Below, piece after piece: positions 36,505-47,784 of a stretch of 64,000 nt of DNA. The stretch is from Emydura subglobosa (taxonomy: Eukaryota; Chordata; Testudines; Chelidae). Under the pieces are notes generated by a model, which was given only the letters and a program-made list of their open reading frames with translations, was not told the DNA's origin and made no database searches. The DNA lies in assembly GCA_007922225.1 (NCBI GenBank), contig ML679970.1, positions 23,738,631 to 23,802,630 of the forward strand, read 5' to 3'. The translations under genes and the position numbers were made by a program. The first letter of the stretch is position 1. Every line of letters starts with the position of its first letter.

Positions 36505-37330
36505 GTATACATGTTATATCATGTGGAGAACTATTTTGTATGATTATGTATGACTCAGTTTACTTACTTGATATTATTCTGGCTGACTGCATGGAGGTAA
36601 ATCAAAGAAGACTGTTAGGAAGGAGAAAGCAGGACATAAAACAATGGTAGAGATAAGATATCTCCAGGGACAATACCAAGTGTTCTTAAGAGAAACAATA
36701 GGTGAGCTAGTTATTAGGAACTCCCTGCCTACCTGTCGCCAGAAAGCCTATATTTCCAAGGCCAGAGACTAAGATCAAAAGAATGCAAAGCTGTAAAAAA
36801 CCAGGCCGAGAGGAAAATAAGAGTGAATGGGCAGCCCGTAGCTGCTTCTTGGAGAGACACACTGATACAGGCAGAGCCTACAGCAGGGCCATGGAACTAA
36901 GGCAGCGGCTCTGCAGGATGTGTTTGATACATTTGGGCTCGTCTAAGCCTTGAGAGCTATGATGAGCAGCAGGCAAGTCCCAAGCGTGCAGGCCTTTTGT
37001 GGTTTAACCTTTTCCCCCTAATTCCAGTGTATTTTTGGGTGAATGAACAATATATCTGTTTGGAAGAAGCTGTTTTGAGTCACTTTAACCAATTAATGGT
37101 CACAGGCAAGCAGAGGGATGGCTTGCAGGTACCAGTTACATTTGGGCCTCTTCAGTGAGAAAGAAGAAGGCTACCAGCTTGGGATCTAGGCTGAGAATGA
37201 TAGTGCTGCAGGGCTCCACTCGGAGAGAGGAGAAGGTAGCGAAACCTGTCACCTGAGGAGTGCACTCATCCAGGATAGTGAGTGGTATAAGGCAGCGCAC
37301 GCCCTGCAACAATGATCCAGACAATGGGAA
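36505..37330 (+). mobile_element. Insertion in CR1, possible ERV LTR plus leader
   Basis: About 830 bp of sequence unrelated to CR1, replacing the middle of the element. Around 36926-36950, tgataca is followed by tttgggctcgtctaagcc. This looks like an LTR CA end and a primer-binding site close to the tRNA-Pro type (tgggggctcgtcc). If so, the LTR would run from about 36537 to 36931 and the rest would be leader. No AATAAA is visible in it, no second LTR is present, and the CR1 segment opposite it is deleted, so the call is weak. Confidence 0.35.
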
Positions 37331-37331
37331 C

Positions 37332-37440
37332 AGGATGTACTGGGTATATCAATGGGAGTAGTCTGTAGAGGTAGGGAGGAGACTTTACTTATGTATATGG
37401 CATTGGTGAGGCTGATACTAGAATATTGTGTACAGTTCCA
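37332..37440 (+). mobile_element. CR1 LINE (piece 2 of 3)
   Basis: tatatcaatgggagtagtct, gaggagactttacttatgta, tatggcattggtgaggctga and tactagaatattgtgtacag follow the CR1 C-terminal coding block '..LVRPLLEYCVQFW'. In frame here it reads LVRLILEYCVQFHW. Confidence 0.7.
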
Positions 37441-38428
37441 CTGGCAGAGGGGCACGCACAACTTAGAGGGCAGGGGTATACTGTTGCCAGAACAGTACAG
37501 AGCATCCCTCCAGCACCTAAAATTCAGATCAGGGTGGTATTCGGGCATTCGGTGCCTAGGATTGCAACACCACTGAAATCTGGCCCAGCTGCCCCCTCTG
37601 TAGTGCCAGATGGAAGGGCAGCTGGGCCAAATTTCAATGGTGTTGCGACTCCATGAGCCAGGTCACAATGGTAATCCTATTTGGTGGCCTGCCAACATTC
37701 CCTTTATGCCACGTGTACAGGTGGCAGTGCTGCAGTAATTACTTCACATGGCTGGGAGCGCAGCCAGCACCTGGCTTCCATCCCACCAACAAGACCTACA
37801 GCAGCTTCTCTTTGTGCCACGGGAAGCCTCGAGTCCAGGGGAAAAGAGTGGAGTGGGGCTGGCGGGAGAGGCAAGCAGTCCTGCTGGGACAGGAAGGAGC
37901 ATGGCCGGGTCCCATTCCACTGCTGGGTCCTCCTGTTGGAACCCACAGCAGCTCCTGTCAGCACTGGGGATGGGTGGAAAGCCTTGCGCCAGCAGGGAGG
38001 GATAAGGCAGGGGTCAGGGCACCATTTAGGTAGAGTATAGCTGGGGCAGAGGGGCTGTTTATGGTCCTATCTAGGGATGCACGGAGCTGGCTACAGAGAT
38101 GCTGGTCCCTGCTGCTTGCAGCAGCATCCAGGGGCCATTGATGCTGAAATGGCCCCTTGGCAGCCCAGCCCAGCAGTGTGAAGCTGGGGTGCTCAGTCTG
38201 AGCGCTCCAGGCTGCAATGGCAACTTCTTCCCAGGAACGCTGACGGGGAAGGGGGAGCAGGGCTGGTTGTGAGGGACAGAGAGGAGGTTGGATTTTGGAG
38301 ACTATCCTGTGAGAGACAGAACAGTTGAATGGGCGTGTTTGATGTGTATAAATAAGTGTTACACACGTTAAATTTGACGGCGAGGGCCCACAATAAAAAC
38401 CTTCACTAGGGCCCTTCTTTCTGTACCT
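37441..38428. repeat. GC-rich 1 kb insertion splitting CR1
   Basis: Sequence markedly richer in GC than its surroundings, placed between two CR1 pieces that would otherwise join at cagttc/ttctg. It holds a perfect-looking hairpin (37564-37646), several overlapping open frames of 66-126 codons on both strands without domains, and an AATAAA at about 38391. An exact target duplication is not visible beyond a shared cagtt. It may be an unnamed nonautonomous element or an old retrocopy. Confidence 0.4.
37564..37646. repeat. 31 bp inverted repeat, 21 bp loop
   Basis: Left arm 37564-37594 (gcaacaccactgaaatctgg, then cccagctgccc) and right arm 37616-37646 (gggcagctggg, then ccaaatttcaatggtgttgc) pair at 29 of 31 positions. 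The two mismatches are a C/T each. Confidence 0.9.
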
Positions 38429-38960
38429 CAGTTACTGTTCTGCTGTCCACATTTTTAAAAAGAATATTGAAAAATTGGAGAGGGTGCAGAAAAGAGCCAT
38501 AAAAATTAGTTGAAGGCTGGAGAAGATGTCTTACAGTAAGAGACCTAAAGAGCTCAATCTGTTTCACTTAGCAAAAACAATGACTGAGAGGTAAGTTGAT
38601 TATAGTGTACGAATACTCTGATGTGGAGAAAATACCAGGCATTAAAGGGCTATTAACTTAGCAAAGAAAGGCATAAGTAGTAGTAATGGCTGGAAGTTCA
38701 AGCCAAATTCAAATGAGAAATAAGGCACACAATTTTAGCAGCAAGGCTGATTAACCATTGGAACAAGTTACCAAGAGAAGAGGGGGATTCTCCATCTCTC
38801 GATATTGTCAAATCAAGGCTGGATGCCTTTCTGGGAGATAAACAGACACGTTATTGGACTCAATATATGGGTAACTAGGTACAGTTCTATGATCTATGTG
38901 TTATACAGGACAGACTGACTAAATTAATAATCCCTTCTGGCCTTAAACATCTATGAATTT
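38429..38960 (+). mobile_element. CR1 LINE 3' end (piece 3 of 3)
   Basis: Contains gaaaaattggagagggtgca, gaaaagagccataaaaatta, gagctcaatctgtttcactt, attaaccattggaacaagtt and gattctccatctctcgatat. It ends with cccttctggccttaaacatc and tatgaattt. This is the standard CR1 3' tail, including the terminal tctatgaa-type repeat. The most secure LINE call in the window. Confidence 0.9.
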
Positions 38961-39164
38961 CACCACCTCCTCCCTTGCCTCTCACAGCCATTGCACAACT
39001 TGGCTTAAACTGCAGTCAGGTATGTGACATTTGTGGCTCCCAAAAACTCAAAACAAAACTCCTCCTATAATGGTCACCTTTTGCCTGGCTCAGAACAAGG
39101 CCATTGATTTTCACACTGTTTCCACCTGAAACCCAAACATTTCCAAAACCACTGAAAGCCTTAG

Positions 39165-39250
39165 AGTAACAGGCGTGAAACCCTGGCCTGAGTGAAGTCA
39201 ATGGCCAAACTCCCATTGACTTCAATAGGGCCAGGATTTCATCCCAGGTT
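39165..39250. repeat. Short palindromic element
   Basis: The arms gaaaccctggcctgagtgaa and agggccaggatttcatccca surround gtcaatggccaaactcccat and tgacttcaatagg. A clear copy of the cattgacttcaatggg group. Confidence 0.65.
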
Positions 39251-39254
39251 TGCA

Positions 39255-41100
39255 AAAAAACCAAAAACATAACAAAAGAAAACAAAAAAACCCGGACAAA
39301 TTTTGCACAGTTTGTCTTCAAGGGGAAAGGCTGTGTATTCCTAGACAAAGGCTTAAGCTGCGAAATTTTGATGCAGATCAGAATTTCCTCGGAGTCTGAG
39401 GGTGTCCAATCTGGGGGTTTAGGACAGGCTCCGCTCTATTACAGACGTAATGTTTGTTCGGCTCCGATGCAAAATATTTAGAATATTACAAAATAAGGTC
39501 TGAATCATACTGTATTATACCTTATACTGCACAACTAATTCTACAGCCCAACAGATTTTGTGTGTATGGGTCACAGCACAGATGTGCTCATCTCTTTACT
39601 CGTTTAGGGTCATTTGATGTTTGCCACTTCTGTTTCTTTGATAAAGATTTGCAAACTTTTAGATCTTGTCTTTGTTGCTTCTTTGTTTGAGGGTTCAAGG
39701 AGAGGCAAGGCTTCACAAACTTTTGGTCAACATGCTGCAGCTTTACCAGAAAAAAATAAATTGTGCTGTTAACAGGAAAATATGAAAAGGGGGTTGTAAG
39801 AATGAGGATAACTGGTTACAAGAAACAAGATAGGGGAATCTCTTTTCCTCAGAAAATAAATTTGTTGATAAGATTGATTGTGATTTGTACGATGTACTAT
39901 GGGTAAAACTTTGTCTCAGGCTAAATCACAACAATACATTTTGCTGGTCTCACAACAGATCAGAAGCAAGCATGTAGGATGTTGAGTTATATGAAAAGCA
40001 ACTTCCATGAAAATAAAAAAATCATATGGCTAGTGTCATTGTAAACATGATAGGTAGTGATAGTAGCAATCCTAAATCTTTGAATAGCTGTTTCAATACA
40101 TATAATCTGTTATTTTATTTTTTTATGTCTAATTAGGTGCACTGACTTGTCCTCGATGTTAAGAGAAGTAGAGGGGATTTATAATTGTGGGCTTCTGTAT
40201 TACAATAGAGCAGGATTTTACACAAAATGATAAGCCTCTGTGTGGTACATGCTTAGGAGTAAGGAAGTTATGTACTTCACTGTTCCAACTGAGAGGCAAC
40301 AGACCACCTGACCTTAATACTCTTCCTTCCGCTCTGCTAGATACAGACTCCCTGGTACAAGTATTAGATATACATAAAGCCAAATTAGAGCAGTGTCATA
40401 CAGAGACATACAGTCACCATGGTACAGATTAATTATCGACCTAGAGAATTTAGATGGCAAGGAGTGTAACATTATTATTATACGGCTTGATGCAAACTTG
40501 CCTATGTGATATAAACAAGGTGTAAGGCCCTTGTGTTTGTAAAATAGTTGCATCTTATGAAGATGGCCCAGAACTGTTTTTGTAAGTACTTTTATATTTA
40601 AGTATTCTTATATTCAAAGGACCTTTCCACAGATTCATAGGAGGGGCATTAAAGGGCCCAGAGTTTGGATGCTGAGTATGCAGACGTCTTAGAGAAAGTT
40701 GAAGAATGATTGTTCTCGATTGATCAGCTTTGGTGTAGGGCCTGAGCAAGCTTTAATTGGAAAGTAATTGGAGTAATTGCCATAACTACAAAAATTAAAA
40801 AGCACAAGCTTCATTTTTGCTTTCATAAAGTCGTACCAGTCATGGCACCATTCATCATTTTTCTGTAAAAACAGAAACAGGTGCTAATTGAAATTCAACG
40901 TGTGCAATGCTATTGCACAATGAGCAAAAGTTGAAAAACAACTGTCAAATCTTATTGTTACAGAAAAACAACTTCTAGTATTACCTGGATAATTAGGCTT
41001 AGCATACTCTTCAGTTAACTCATTTATCTCTTTTCAATGATGAGGACTGCTGTAATTAACATAGTTTCTCTCCCATACACAACCTTTTTCATACCAGGTC
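39255..41100. other. Unassigned noncoding DNA
   Basis: No recognised gene. Frames of 64-81 codons at 39454-40749 are unsupported. Confidence 0.4.
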
Positions 41101-41105
41101 TTTTA

Positions 41106-41170
41106 GGCTATATCTACACTACAAGCTGGGGTGTGATTCCCCTGTTCCTGTACATATATTCACACTAGGC
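41106..41170 (+). repeat. Left terminal inverted repeat of Harbinger element
   Basis: ggctatatctacactacaag then ctggggtgtgattccc. The second half matches the 9921-10190 MITE terminus (gttggggtgtgattccc). The first half pairs with the right terminus. Confidence 0.7.
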
Positions 41171-41229
41171 TAGCTCTCATCAAATTAGCATAAGTCTAAA
41201 TAACAGTGATGTTAAGGGTTCCCAAACCC

Positions 41230-43245
41230 TGAAGTAGCTAATGAGTCCTTCCTCAACCCCGTTGGTCTCATTGTCCAACAGGATGTCAATGAGGGCCAGG
41301 GCAAGGAGGCAGCAGGGACAGCAGAGGATGCTCCAGCAATACTGGAGGAAACGAAGCATGTGATTCTGCACTCCTACCCAGCAGAGCCCCCCAGCCAAAC
41401 CAAAGGAGGACTACGAGCTGTGTCAGGAACCAGAACCCAAGGCTGGTGAGTTACAATGCACACCCACCCTCCCTGCCAATATCCTCTCTTTGCTCTGATG
41501 CTACATTCCTGATTTTTAAGCCCAGCTCCTGCTCAGCTTCAACCCTTAAATGGTTCCTGAGCAATACATGGCTATAAATCAAGGATTTCATTGATTTCTG
41601 ATGAACCAATGTTATGCATTTGGCAGAAGCTATAAAACATTATTAAGGAACAATCATTGTGCCCCTGTGTCTGTGCATTTTTGACCAGCATGTAGGCAGT
41701 GTTGGTCCTAGGACTGCATGGAGCAGAGGAAGGGAGGGGGCGGGCTTAGAAAGGTCCTGATTTGGGATGGGACAGTTGTAGAAAACTTATAGTCGTTAGT
41801 AACAGCTGCCTTTTAGCCCTTGGAATATTACAGTTTCAGTGTTTCTCCCACCCTGACACCTGATCTTACCATCCCCTTACAAACAGTTTTTGTAGTTTGC
41901 ATCCCCCTTTACATGCAAACTCCATATGTAGCTGAGAATACAGTCAATTTTCAGTGGAATTGCCTCTCAGTCCTGTAAGCATATTTCAAAAAATTTCTGG
42001 TGTAGCAGTAACTCCAGCTGGGTCTTGAGGTTCACAGCAGTGCAAATCTGCTTGGTTCGCCTTCATAGCTGACCAAACCCCAACATGCAACAATATGTAG
42101 AGGGGTGACCATTAGCAGAAACATCTCTCTGGCATAGATTGCTGGATCTCCTCCACAGAACTGGAAAGCCACCTTTCTTTTCCATTCTGGTACCTCGAAA
42201 ACTGCTATATTATCCAAATGTTGACCAGGCTTTAAAGACGACATTGCAATTTGGTAGCCTAGCGCCTGGAAGAAACTGCCACGGCACCCCATGCCACCCT
42301 TTTGACCCTATGATCTTTTTAAAATTGTAAAAACATTAGTACATTTTTCATACCATTATCGGCTTCTGCTCCTTCCTCATGGACCACAATAGATGTCTGA
42401 ACCGAGGATAGTCTCGCAGTTGCATTCCGGGAATGCTGAAAAATATCAAAATTGAGTCCTTCGATGGCAAAGTTATGTTATGTGTGTGGATTTCTCAGCT
42501 TCTTCCAAACGGAAAAAATAACGCTAGCCTTCTCTTTCAAAGGGCTGCACCTTTGGCTTTTGAGATGGAAACAATTTGCCAGGCGAAGCACCCAGAGACA
42601 GCAGAGGCAGATGGAGAAAGCCCCTGGAGAAGATGCTCATTGGCACGAGCGGGAGAAACCAGGAGCAGTTTGAATTCCTGAGGGCATAGGAGGACAGGAC
42701 TCTTCAGCAGGACGAGACACTGATGAAGCGGTTCATGAAGCAAGAGACACATCACAGGGAACAGGAGCCTTCCCTAATGAAGTCTGATAGAACTGATGGC
42801 TGAATGAGTGCTGTGTGGCCACCACACCTCTCCTTGAACTGCCACCTCCCACGCCAGCTGCCGCCCAGGATGTTGCTAAGGTGGCGGAACCAACCACCCC
42901 ACGTGACAAGGAAGAGCTTGCAGGACTCCCAGGACCAGACCCTCCGCCGGCATCTGAAACCCCCTGCAGGGGGACTCCCTTGAGCGCCCAGGAGAGGAAT
43001 GATGAGTCTGCAGAAGTCCCTGAAGCCTGCCAAGTGCCCACCCTCCAACCCCACATGAGACCTCCCCATCTATCTCCACGAACAGTTTTCCCCCATCGCT
43101 CCGCCTTTGTCGGGGGAGGGCAAGGAGATGGGTGCAGAGACATTTACATTGGTCACAGATTCAATTCCATTATGTTTTGTTGGGCTACATTTGTTTTTAA
43201 AAATATTTCAATTACATGTTCCATACAGTACTGTTAATAAATATT
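41230..43245 (+). pseudogene. Possible remnant of Harbinger companion (Myb/SANT-type) gene
   Basis: Acidic Gln/Glu-rich coding-like sequence at 41230-41450 (for example KEDYELCQEPEPKAGEL in one frame) ends at a GGTGAGT donor-like site. A basic, Arg/Gln-rich segment (DETLMKRFMKQETHHREQE) lies at 42695-42770. A Pro/Glu-rich tail follows to 43140, and an AATAAA at 43236-43241. These resemble the linker and C-terminal helix of the Myb-like protein that accompanies the nuclease in these elements. I cannot find the Myb helices themselves, and frames are broken, so this is inference from position and composition. Confidence 0.35.
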
Positions 43246-43979
43246 ATAGTTTCTTCGACTTATGTGTGGACCCTTCTTCCTAAGCATGATGAACATAAAG
43301 TGTTTTCAGGTTGGGGATTGGGCCCCAGGATTCACAGCGCAGGAACCGGAATAGTGTAACTGTGAGTTGCTATCATAATGCAAACTCTCTTCTCTCTCTC
43401 CCACCCTCCGCAGGTTAAAAAACATCTGAAGTCCCAAGGATACACCAGTGGGATGGGGAAAGTGCAGTTAGTGTTATGTGCTTACAGACGGCACTGCTGT
43501 TCTACATGCAGCAGAACCCACAACACAGCAAATGGGGAGATAAATGTTTTTTAGGGTTAGGTCACATGCAGAAATACAAAACACATTTCAAGTAACAAAA
43601 CAGGCAAAGTCAGCATCTGCTACTACCCGGTGATTAAACGGCCTCAAACTTTGACCAGTTTCAACCACGTTATAGCTCGGCTGCTACCCCTTCCACAGCA
43701 TAAATCCAACCCAAAGCTATTAAACCAGTGGAGGTGACCAGTTAGAATTGCCTGTTTCGTGTGAATTGTCACAGGAACAAACAGCTAATGACCTTTGGCT
43801 ACAGGGGAACAAAACCCTCATAAAGCTATGTTGCCCCACAAGTATGTGTCAATGTTCCCTCTTGTGCTTTTCCAGCAGCTGCATAGGGTGTGGAGGTGTC
43901 CCTCAGCACAGGCAGATGTCATTCTCTGCCTCCCTGTGGTGCCAAGATGTGTGCACATATGGCATCCCACTAGTCTGGG

Positions 43980-44890
43980 AATCAGGAACAGTGAGCACGT
44001 GGGTGGGATCAGGCTGCCTGTACAGAGTTTGCAGACTTGTCCTGTGCCCTGTAGGGACGGAAGCACTCCCCTTTACCCTCATAAATATTTTGAAGTTTGC
44101 AGTAAATGATGATTATGTGACTAATGTTGGCCACAAAGGCATCCAACAAGATTCCAGAGTACCACATTTGCATTCCACAACCATCCTGAGGGCTGCTGTT
44201 TGTAACTGAATTCTCTTTTTTTTCAAGATTATTGACACTGGGGTATGTTTTCATAAACCAATTTAGGAAAGGGTATGAAGTGTTCTCCAAAATAACAGTT
44301 GAAAGAGACATACTATGTAAAACCATATAGTTTCTGGGGAATAAAGTCCCTTTTTGCCCTTCATGTACAGTCTCAATCTGCTCAACACCCTGGCGTTATG
44401 AACCTTTCCAGGGTTTCTGACATTTGAATCTGTTGCTGTGGTCCACTAACCATTGCAGAACAAATGAATAGTAACCTTTTCAGTTCACCTAATCACTTGC
44501 ACCGTTTGGTGGGCAAAGTACTGGGATATGGGTGCCATTGATGGCTTCTGCACTGTTTAGAAACCCCATCCTCTGAAATCCAGCTATTATTTCTGGGACT
44601 TTTCTTATCGCAACACCCATGGGTAGATCACGATATTCATTGCCTCGCAAGCCTGCACAGTTATGACCCCAACAGTAGACTTTCCAAACCCAAAGTGGTT
44701 TGCAATGGCCCTCTAGCTGTCAAGCAGTGTTGCCAGCTTCCACAGGGAATAACCACCCGCTTCTGCACTGGTATGGCTTCCCTGAATTGAGTTCTGGCGC
44801 TGGAGGTTTGATGCAATTAACTGGCTCCATGATGGTCTGTTTCCTCATTCAAAAATTCTGAAGCCACTGCTGGGTATCCAGGTTTCCAAA
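43980..44890 (-). pseudogene. Harbinger nuclease (HARBI1-like), inactivated
   Basis: In minus-strand order, over several frames: QQWLQNF-type start (about 44870), AIANHFGFGKSTVG helix-turn-helix block (about 44715), EIIAGFQRMGFLNSAEAINGTH (first catalytic block), PGKVHNARV (second block), VILENTSYPFLNWFMK, RMVVEC (Glu block) and IYCKLQNIYEG at the end. These follow the HARBI1 order exactly. The usual IDGTH is INGTH (codon 44537-44539) and the usual HDAR is HNAR (codon 44395-44397), so both catalytic Asp are Asn. The Glu (44173-44175) is kept. At least three frameshifts and several stops are present. Confidence 0.85.
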
Positions 44891-45419
44891 ATGATGTGAT
44901 TCCCACCAAACATGTTTGGTTCTCCTGCCAGAGAAGTGCATACCATGGCAATACCAGTATTCACCATATCTGTACCAAGGGAGCTAAATGAATTGTCATT
45001 CACCCTCAAGGTCAGCCATATTCAATGTCTCAGAAAGTTCTGCCAAATTCCATCCAGCATCTTGCTGATCACCTGCTCCACTGCATAACCATTTATCCCT
45101 CAATAAGCAGCAGCAGCAGCACATCATCCTCCCATTGCTCCACGTCTGCCACCCAGTTTGGAGGGAGGGACAGGAGCAGGAACTGCCATCAGCAAATGTG
45201 CAGAGGCAGGGGAGCGTACCAATGACATACAGCAAAGCTATTCCTAGAGCATCGCCCAGTGATGCGCAGAACCCTGGGATACCAACCCTGAAAGGGTAGT
45301 GCAAATGTCTCATAGCAACAGTGGCAGTGTATACACGGGTATCACATGCACACAGTGTTATACCCGTGTTCAGCACAGAATATGCAAACACTCAGTGCAG
45401 GCATAGGGAACATATGTGA

Positions 45420-45447
45420 GCATGTGTGCATCAGCGTAGACATAGCC
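45420..45447 (-). repeat. Right terminal inverted repeat of Harbinger element
   Basis: gcatcagcgtagacatagcc, the reverse complement of ggctatgtctacgctgatgc, matches the left end at 12-13 of the first 15 positions. Confidence 0.65.
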
Positions 45448-45459
45448 TAGGAGAAACCC

Positions 45460-46990
45460 TCTGTGGTGACACTACATATCACAGGCTTTATTAGTCGGTC
45501 TAAGAACTAAAGTGTCATGGAAAACTGCAGGGACTCTCCATGCCCAGCAGGCTTAATAAAGTATGATACTACACCATTCTGCCTCTTCTCTACCATTAGA
45601 GCAAAGCTACAGTCGCCACTTCAGTCAGGGTCACATTCTGGCCTTTTTCTTTCAGCAAACACCATCAATGGAAAGAAAAAAAAAACTGACAGGGCACAAC
45701 GTTAGGGCATAATCCTGCCATCCTTTCTCACGTGAGCACAGATATTGCAGGATTAATCCTTTTATGACTCCCCACAATGCAATCAGAGGCAATTTACACT
45801 ATCTTAGTAAAAGCCTCCTTGCCCGCTAATTCATAGAAAGAGTTATTTATTTGACAGATGAGTAAAATATTCATTTTTCCATCACCCTGTGGATGAGTAG
45901 ATTTGAACAGAAGCTTATCAATTTTCATGGCAATTTTGCCAGGCTGCTCTACCTCCTACCCACTGCGCTCAAAGGCAACGTGTTTCTCTCAGGTTCGAAC
46001 ACTATGATCGGAAGAATCCTCTGGAGGTACTCAGGCCTCTTGCATGATAATGAACAGCTCTCCCTGCTGAGCAGCACAGTAACCACAATCCCCAATATTT
46101 TCTAAGTGTGTAGTTTAGCTCATTCAATAATCTTCCTATTTAGTGCACATTTAAGCATTCACTGCACGTGAAAAATGTCATGCGGCATAATCAGATTCTC
46201 ATATTGCTTAGTAAGGTCTTGTGCATTTTGGAGAGTTCAAAAGTGTAACACGTTTGTAAGGGAGAGAATCTAAGGATATGCTTACGACAACAAGTGCCTT
46301 TGTGCTTCAAGATGCATGAGCTTTTATTATCAAAGGCACATTTCTAATTGTGGAGATTGAAAAGCCATTTTGCTTCAAACCCCAAACCATGATCCTGACC
46401 TTGTCTGCTACACTCTACACCCTGGGATATTATTTGGGGAGAACATCTGGACTGGGCATGGGATGCAAACTCAGCCACATGCGCTGCCTCTTGTTCCAGC
46501 TGACTGAGCAGAGTAGGAATATTCCCTTTTGGAGGAGCTGAGTCATGTGAACACACATATAACATGTACTTAGTTTCAAATCTGAAAACGTGAAGGCACA
46601 TTTCATTCACATAACTGAAGATGATAGTATGAAGACTTTATATTGCAGAAAATAACAAAAATATGTAATGGGAGAACCCAGTATAAGATAATAGACATAA
46701 ATGAAAAATGTTCAGCAAAACCAGGCCTAATTCAGTGTAGTATCTGTCAGTGCATTCCATTTGTCTAACTGGATACTAATACTAATTTGTATGCATATCA
46801 GAATTCATTCACTCCACAGTATTAGCACAGTATCATATTAGCTAAATAGTGTATGCAGTATAGTCTATACAGTGTATTATTTCTATATCAATTTAGCATT
46901 TTATTAGCCTGAAAAATATTCTGCCTGGAATAAATTTTCCATGTTACAGTAACAGTCTACTTGTCTAATACAGAGCAGTGCCAAGATTGA
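45460..46990. other. Unassigned noncoding DNA
   Basis: A palindrome trace at 45712-45760 (gggcataatcctgccatcct and gatattgcaggattaatcc). Otherwise nothing is recognised; frames at 46344-46610 overlap on both strands. Confidence 0.4.
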
Positions 46991-46994
46991 TATG

Positions 46995-47165
46995 CTATTA
47001 TTATCGATATTTGCAGCCCCTTAGCTGCAAAGGGACCAAATCTGGGCAGCAGACCCATTGTACTAGGTGTTACCCACACACATAGGGAGACATTGTGCCT
47101 GCCCCAAAGAGCTTACAATCTAATATGAAACATGATCTAACAAACATTATAATGGAGGACAAGGA
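46995..47165 (+). repeat. MIR/L2-like SINE
   Basis: gaccaaatctgggcagcaga, then cccattgtactaggtgttac, then gtgcctgccccaaagagctt and acaatctaatatgaaaca. The cccaaagagcttacaatct block is the most diagnostic. Same family as 26138-26340. Confidence 0.65.
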
Positions 47166-47284
47166 CAATGAAGAACAGATTATATGATTACATAACTCAA
47201 GCCCCCTTCATGTAAATAAAATCACAGGGACAGGCCCTTACACTCATACAGCACTCAATCAACTTCTTCTACTAGTTAGTTCTT

Positions 47285-47345
47285 CTATATAGACCTGATA
47301 CTGCATCACTGAAGTTAAAGGGAGCTTTGCCATTGACTTCAGTAT
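47285..47345. repeat. Degenerate palindromic element
   Basis: gacctgatactgcatcactg followed by gagctttgccattgacttca. A half copy of the cattgacttcaatggg group. Confidence 0.4.
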
Positions 47346-47784
47346 AGGCAAAGAGCAGAGACTAAAAGCTAAATTAGGGGCTGGACCTTGAGGGATAGCC
47401 ATGGTGTTCAGGAATGCAGTGCAAAATTGCCTTCTGTGCCCACCCACATCCCAGCTGGCTCAATGCTGGTACCATCTCCTGGAGCAGCGCTGCTGAACTA
47501 TACTAGCTACCAGCAGTCACCAGGGAGTGTTCCAGCATCCTTTTAGGGATTTCCTGATCATGCCCCTTTTCCTGTTCTCAATAACTGTGCTGAGGTGTGT
47601 ATAGAGCAAGTGGTATAGGAGCTACTTTGATGGCTCTACACCATCTAAAATTTCTCTAAGCAAGGAGAAGCCTCAAGTAGTCAGCTAAGCCAACTTTAAG
47701 ATAGCTTTTTGCTACTGGAACAGAACATCTGAGGAGCTGGTCATAGATGTTTGTTGAAAAATAGATGTACTATCATAGTTTGTC

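Larger units (their letters stand above)
41106..45447. mobile_element. Decayed full-length PIF/Harbinger transposon, 4.3 kb
   Basis: The left terminus ggctatatctacactacaag and the right terminus, read inward as ggctatgtctacgctgatgc, form a terminal inverted repeat. Harbinger elements duplicate a 3 bp TWA target. Here tta lies on the left and tag on the right, so the duplication has drifted. Inside are a HARBI1-type nuclease on the minus strand (about 43980-44890) and traces of a possible plus-strand companion gene ending with AATAAA at 43236. Two convergent genes within inverted repeats is the usual PIF/Harbinger layout. Both are broken. Confidence 0.75.

Noticed and set aside
37653..38040. 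126- and 119-codon overlapping plus-strand frames
   Set aside because: Both frames and the opposite strand are open in the same GC-rich insert; no domain, so composition explains them.
42733..43237. Pro-rich 136-140 codon frames on both strands
   Set aside because: They lie inside the decayed Harbinger element and mirror each other; only the plus-strand sequence fits the companion-gene remnant, and that weakly.
43748..44209. 153-codon plus-strand frame
   Set aside because: It is antisense to the Harbinger nuclease C-terminal region, whose conserved blocks are on the minus strand.
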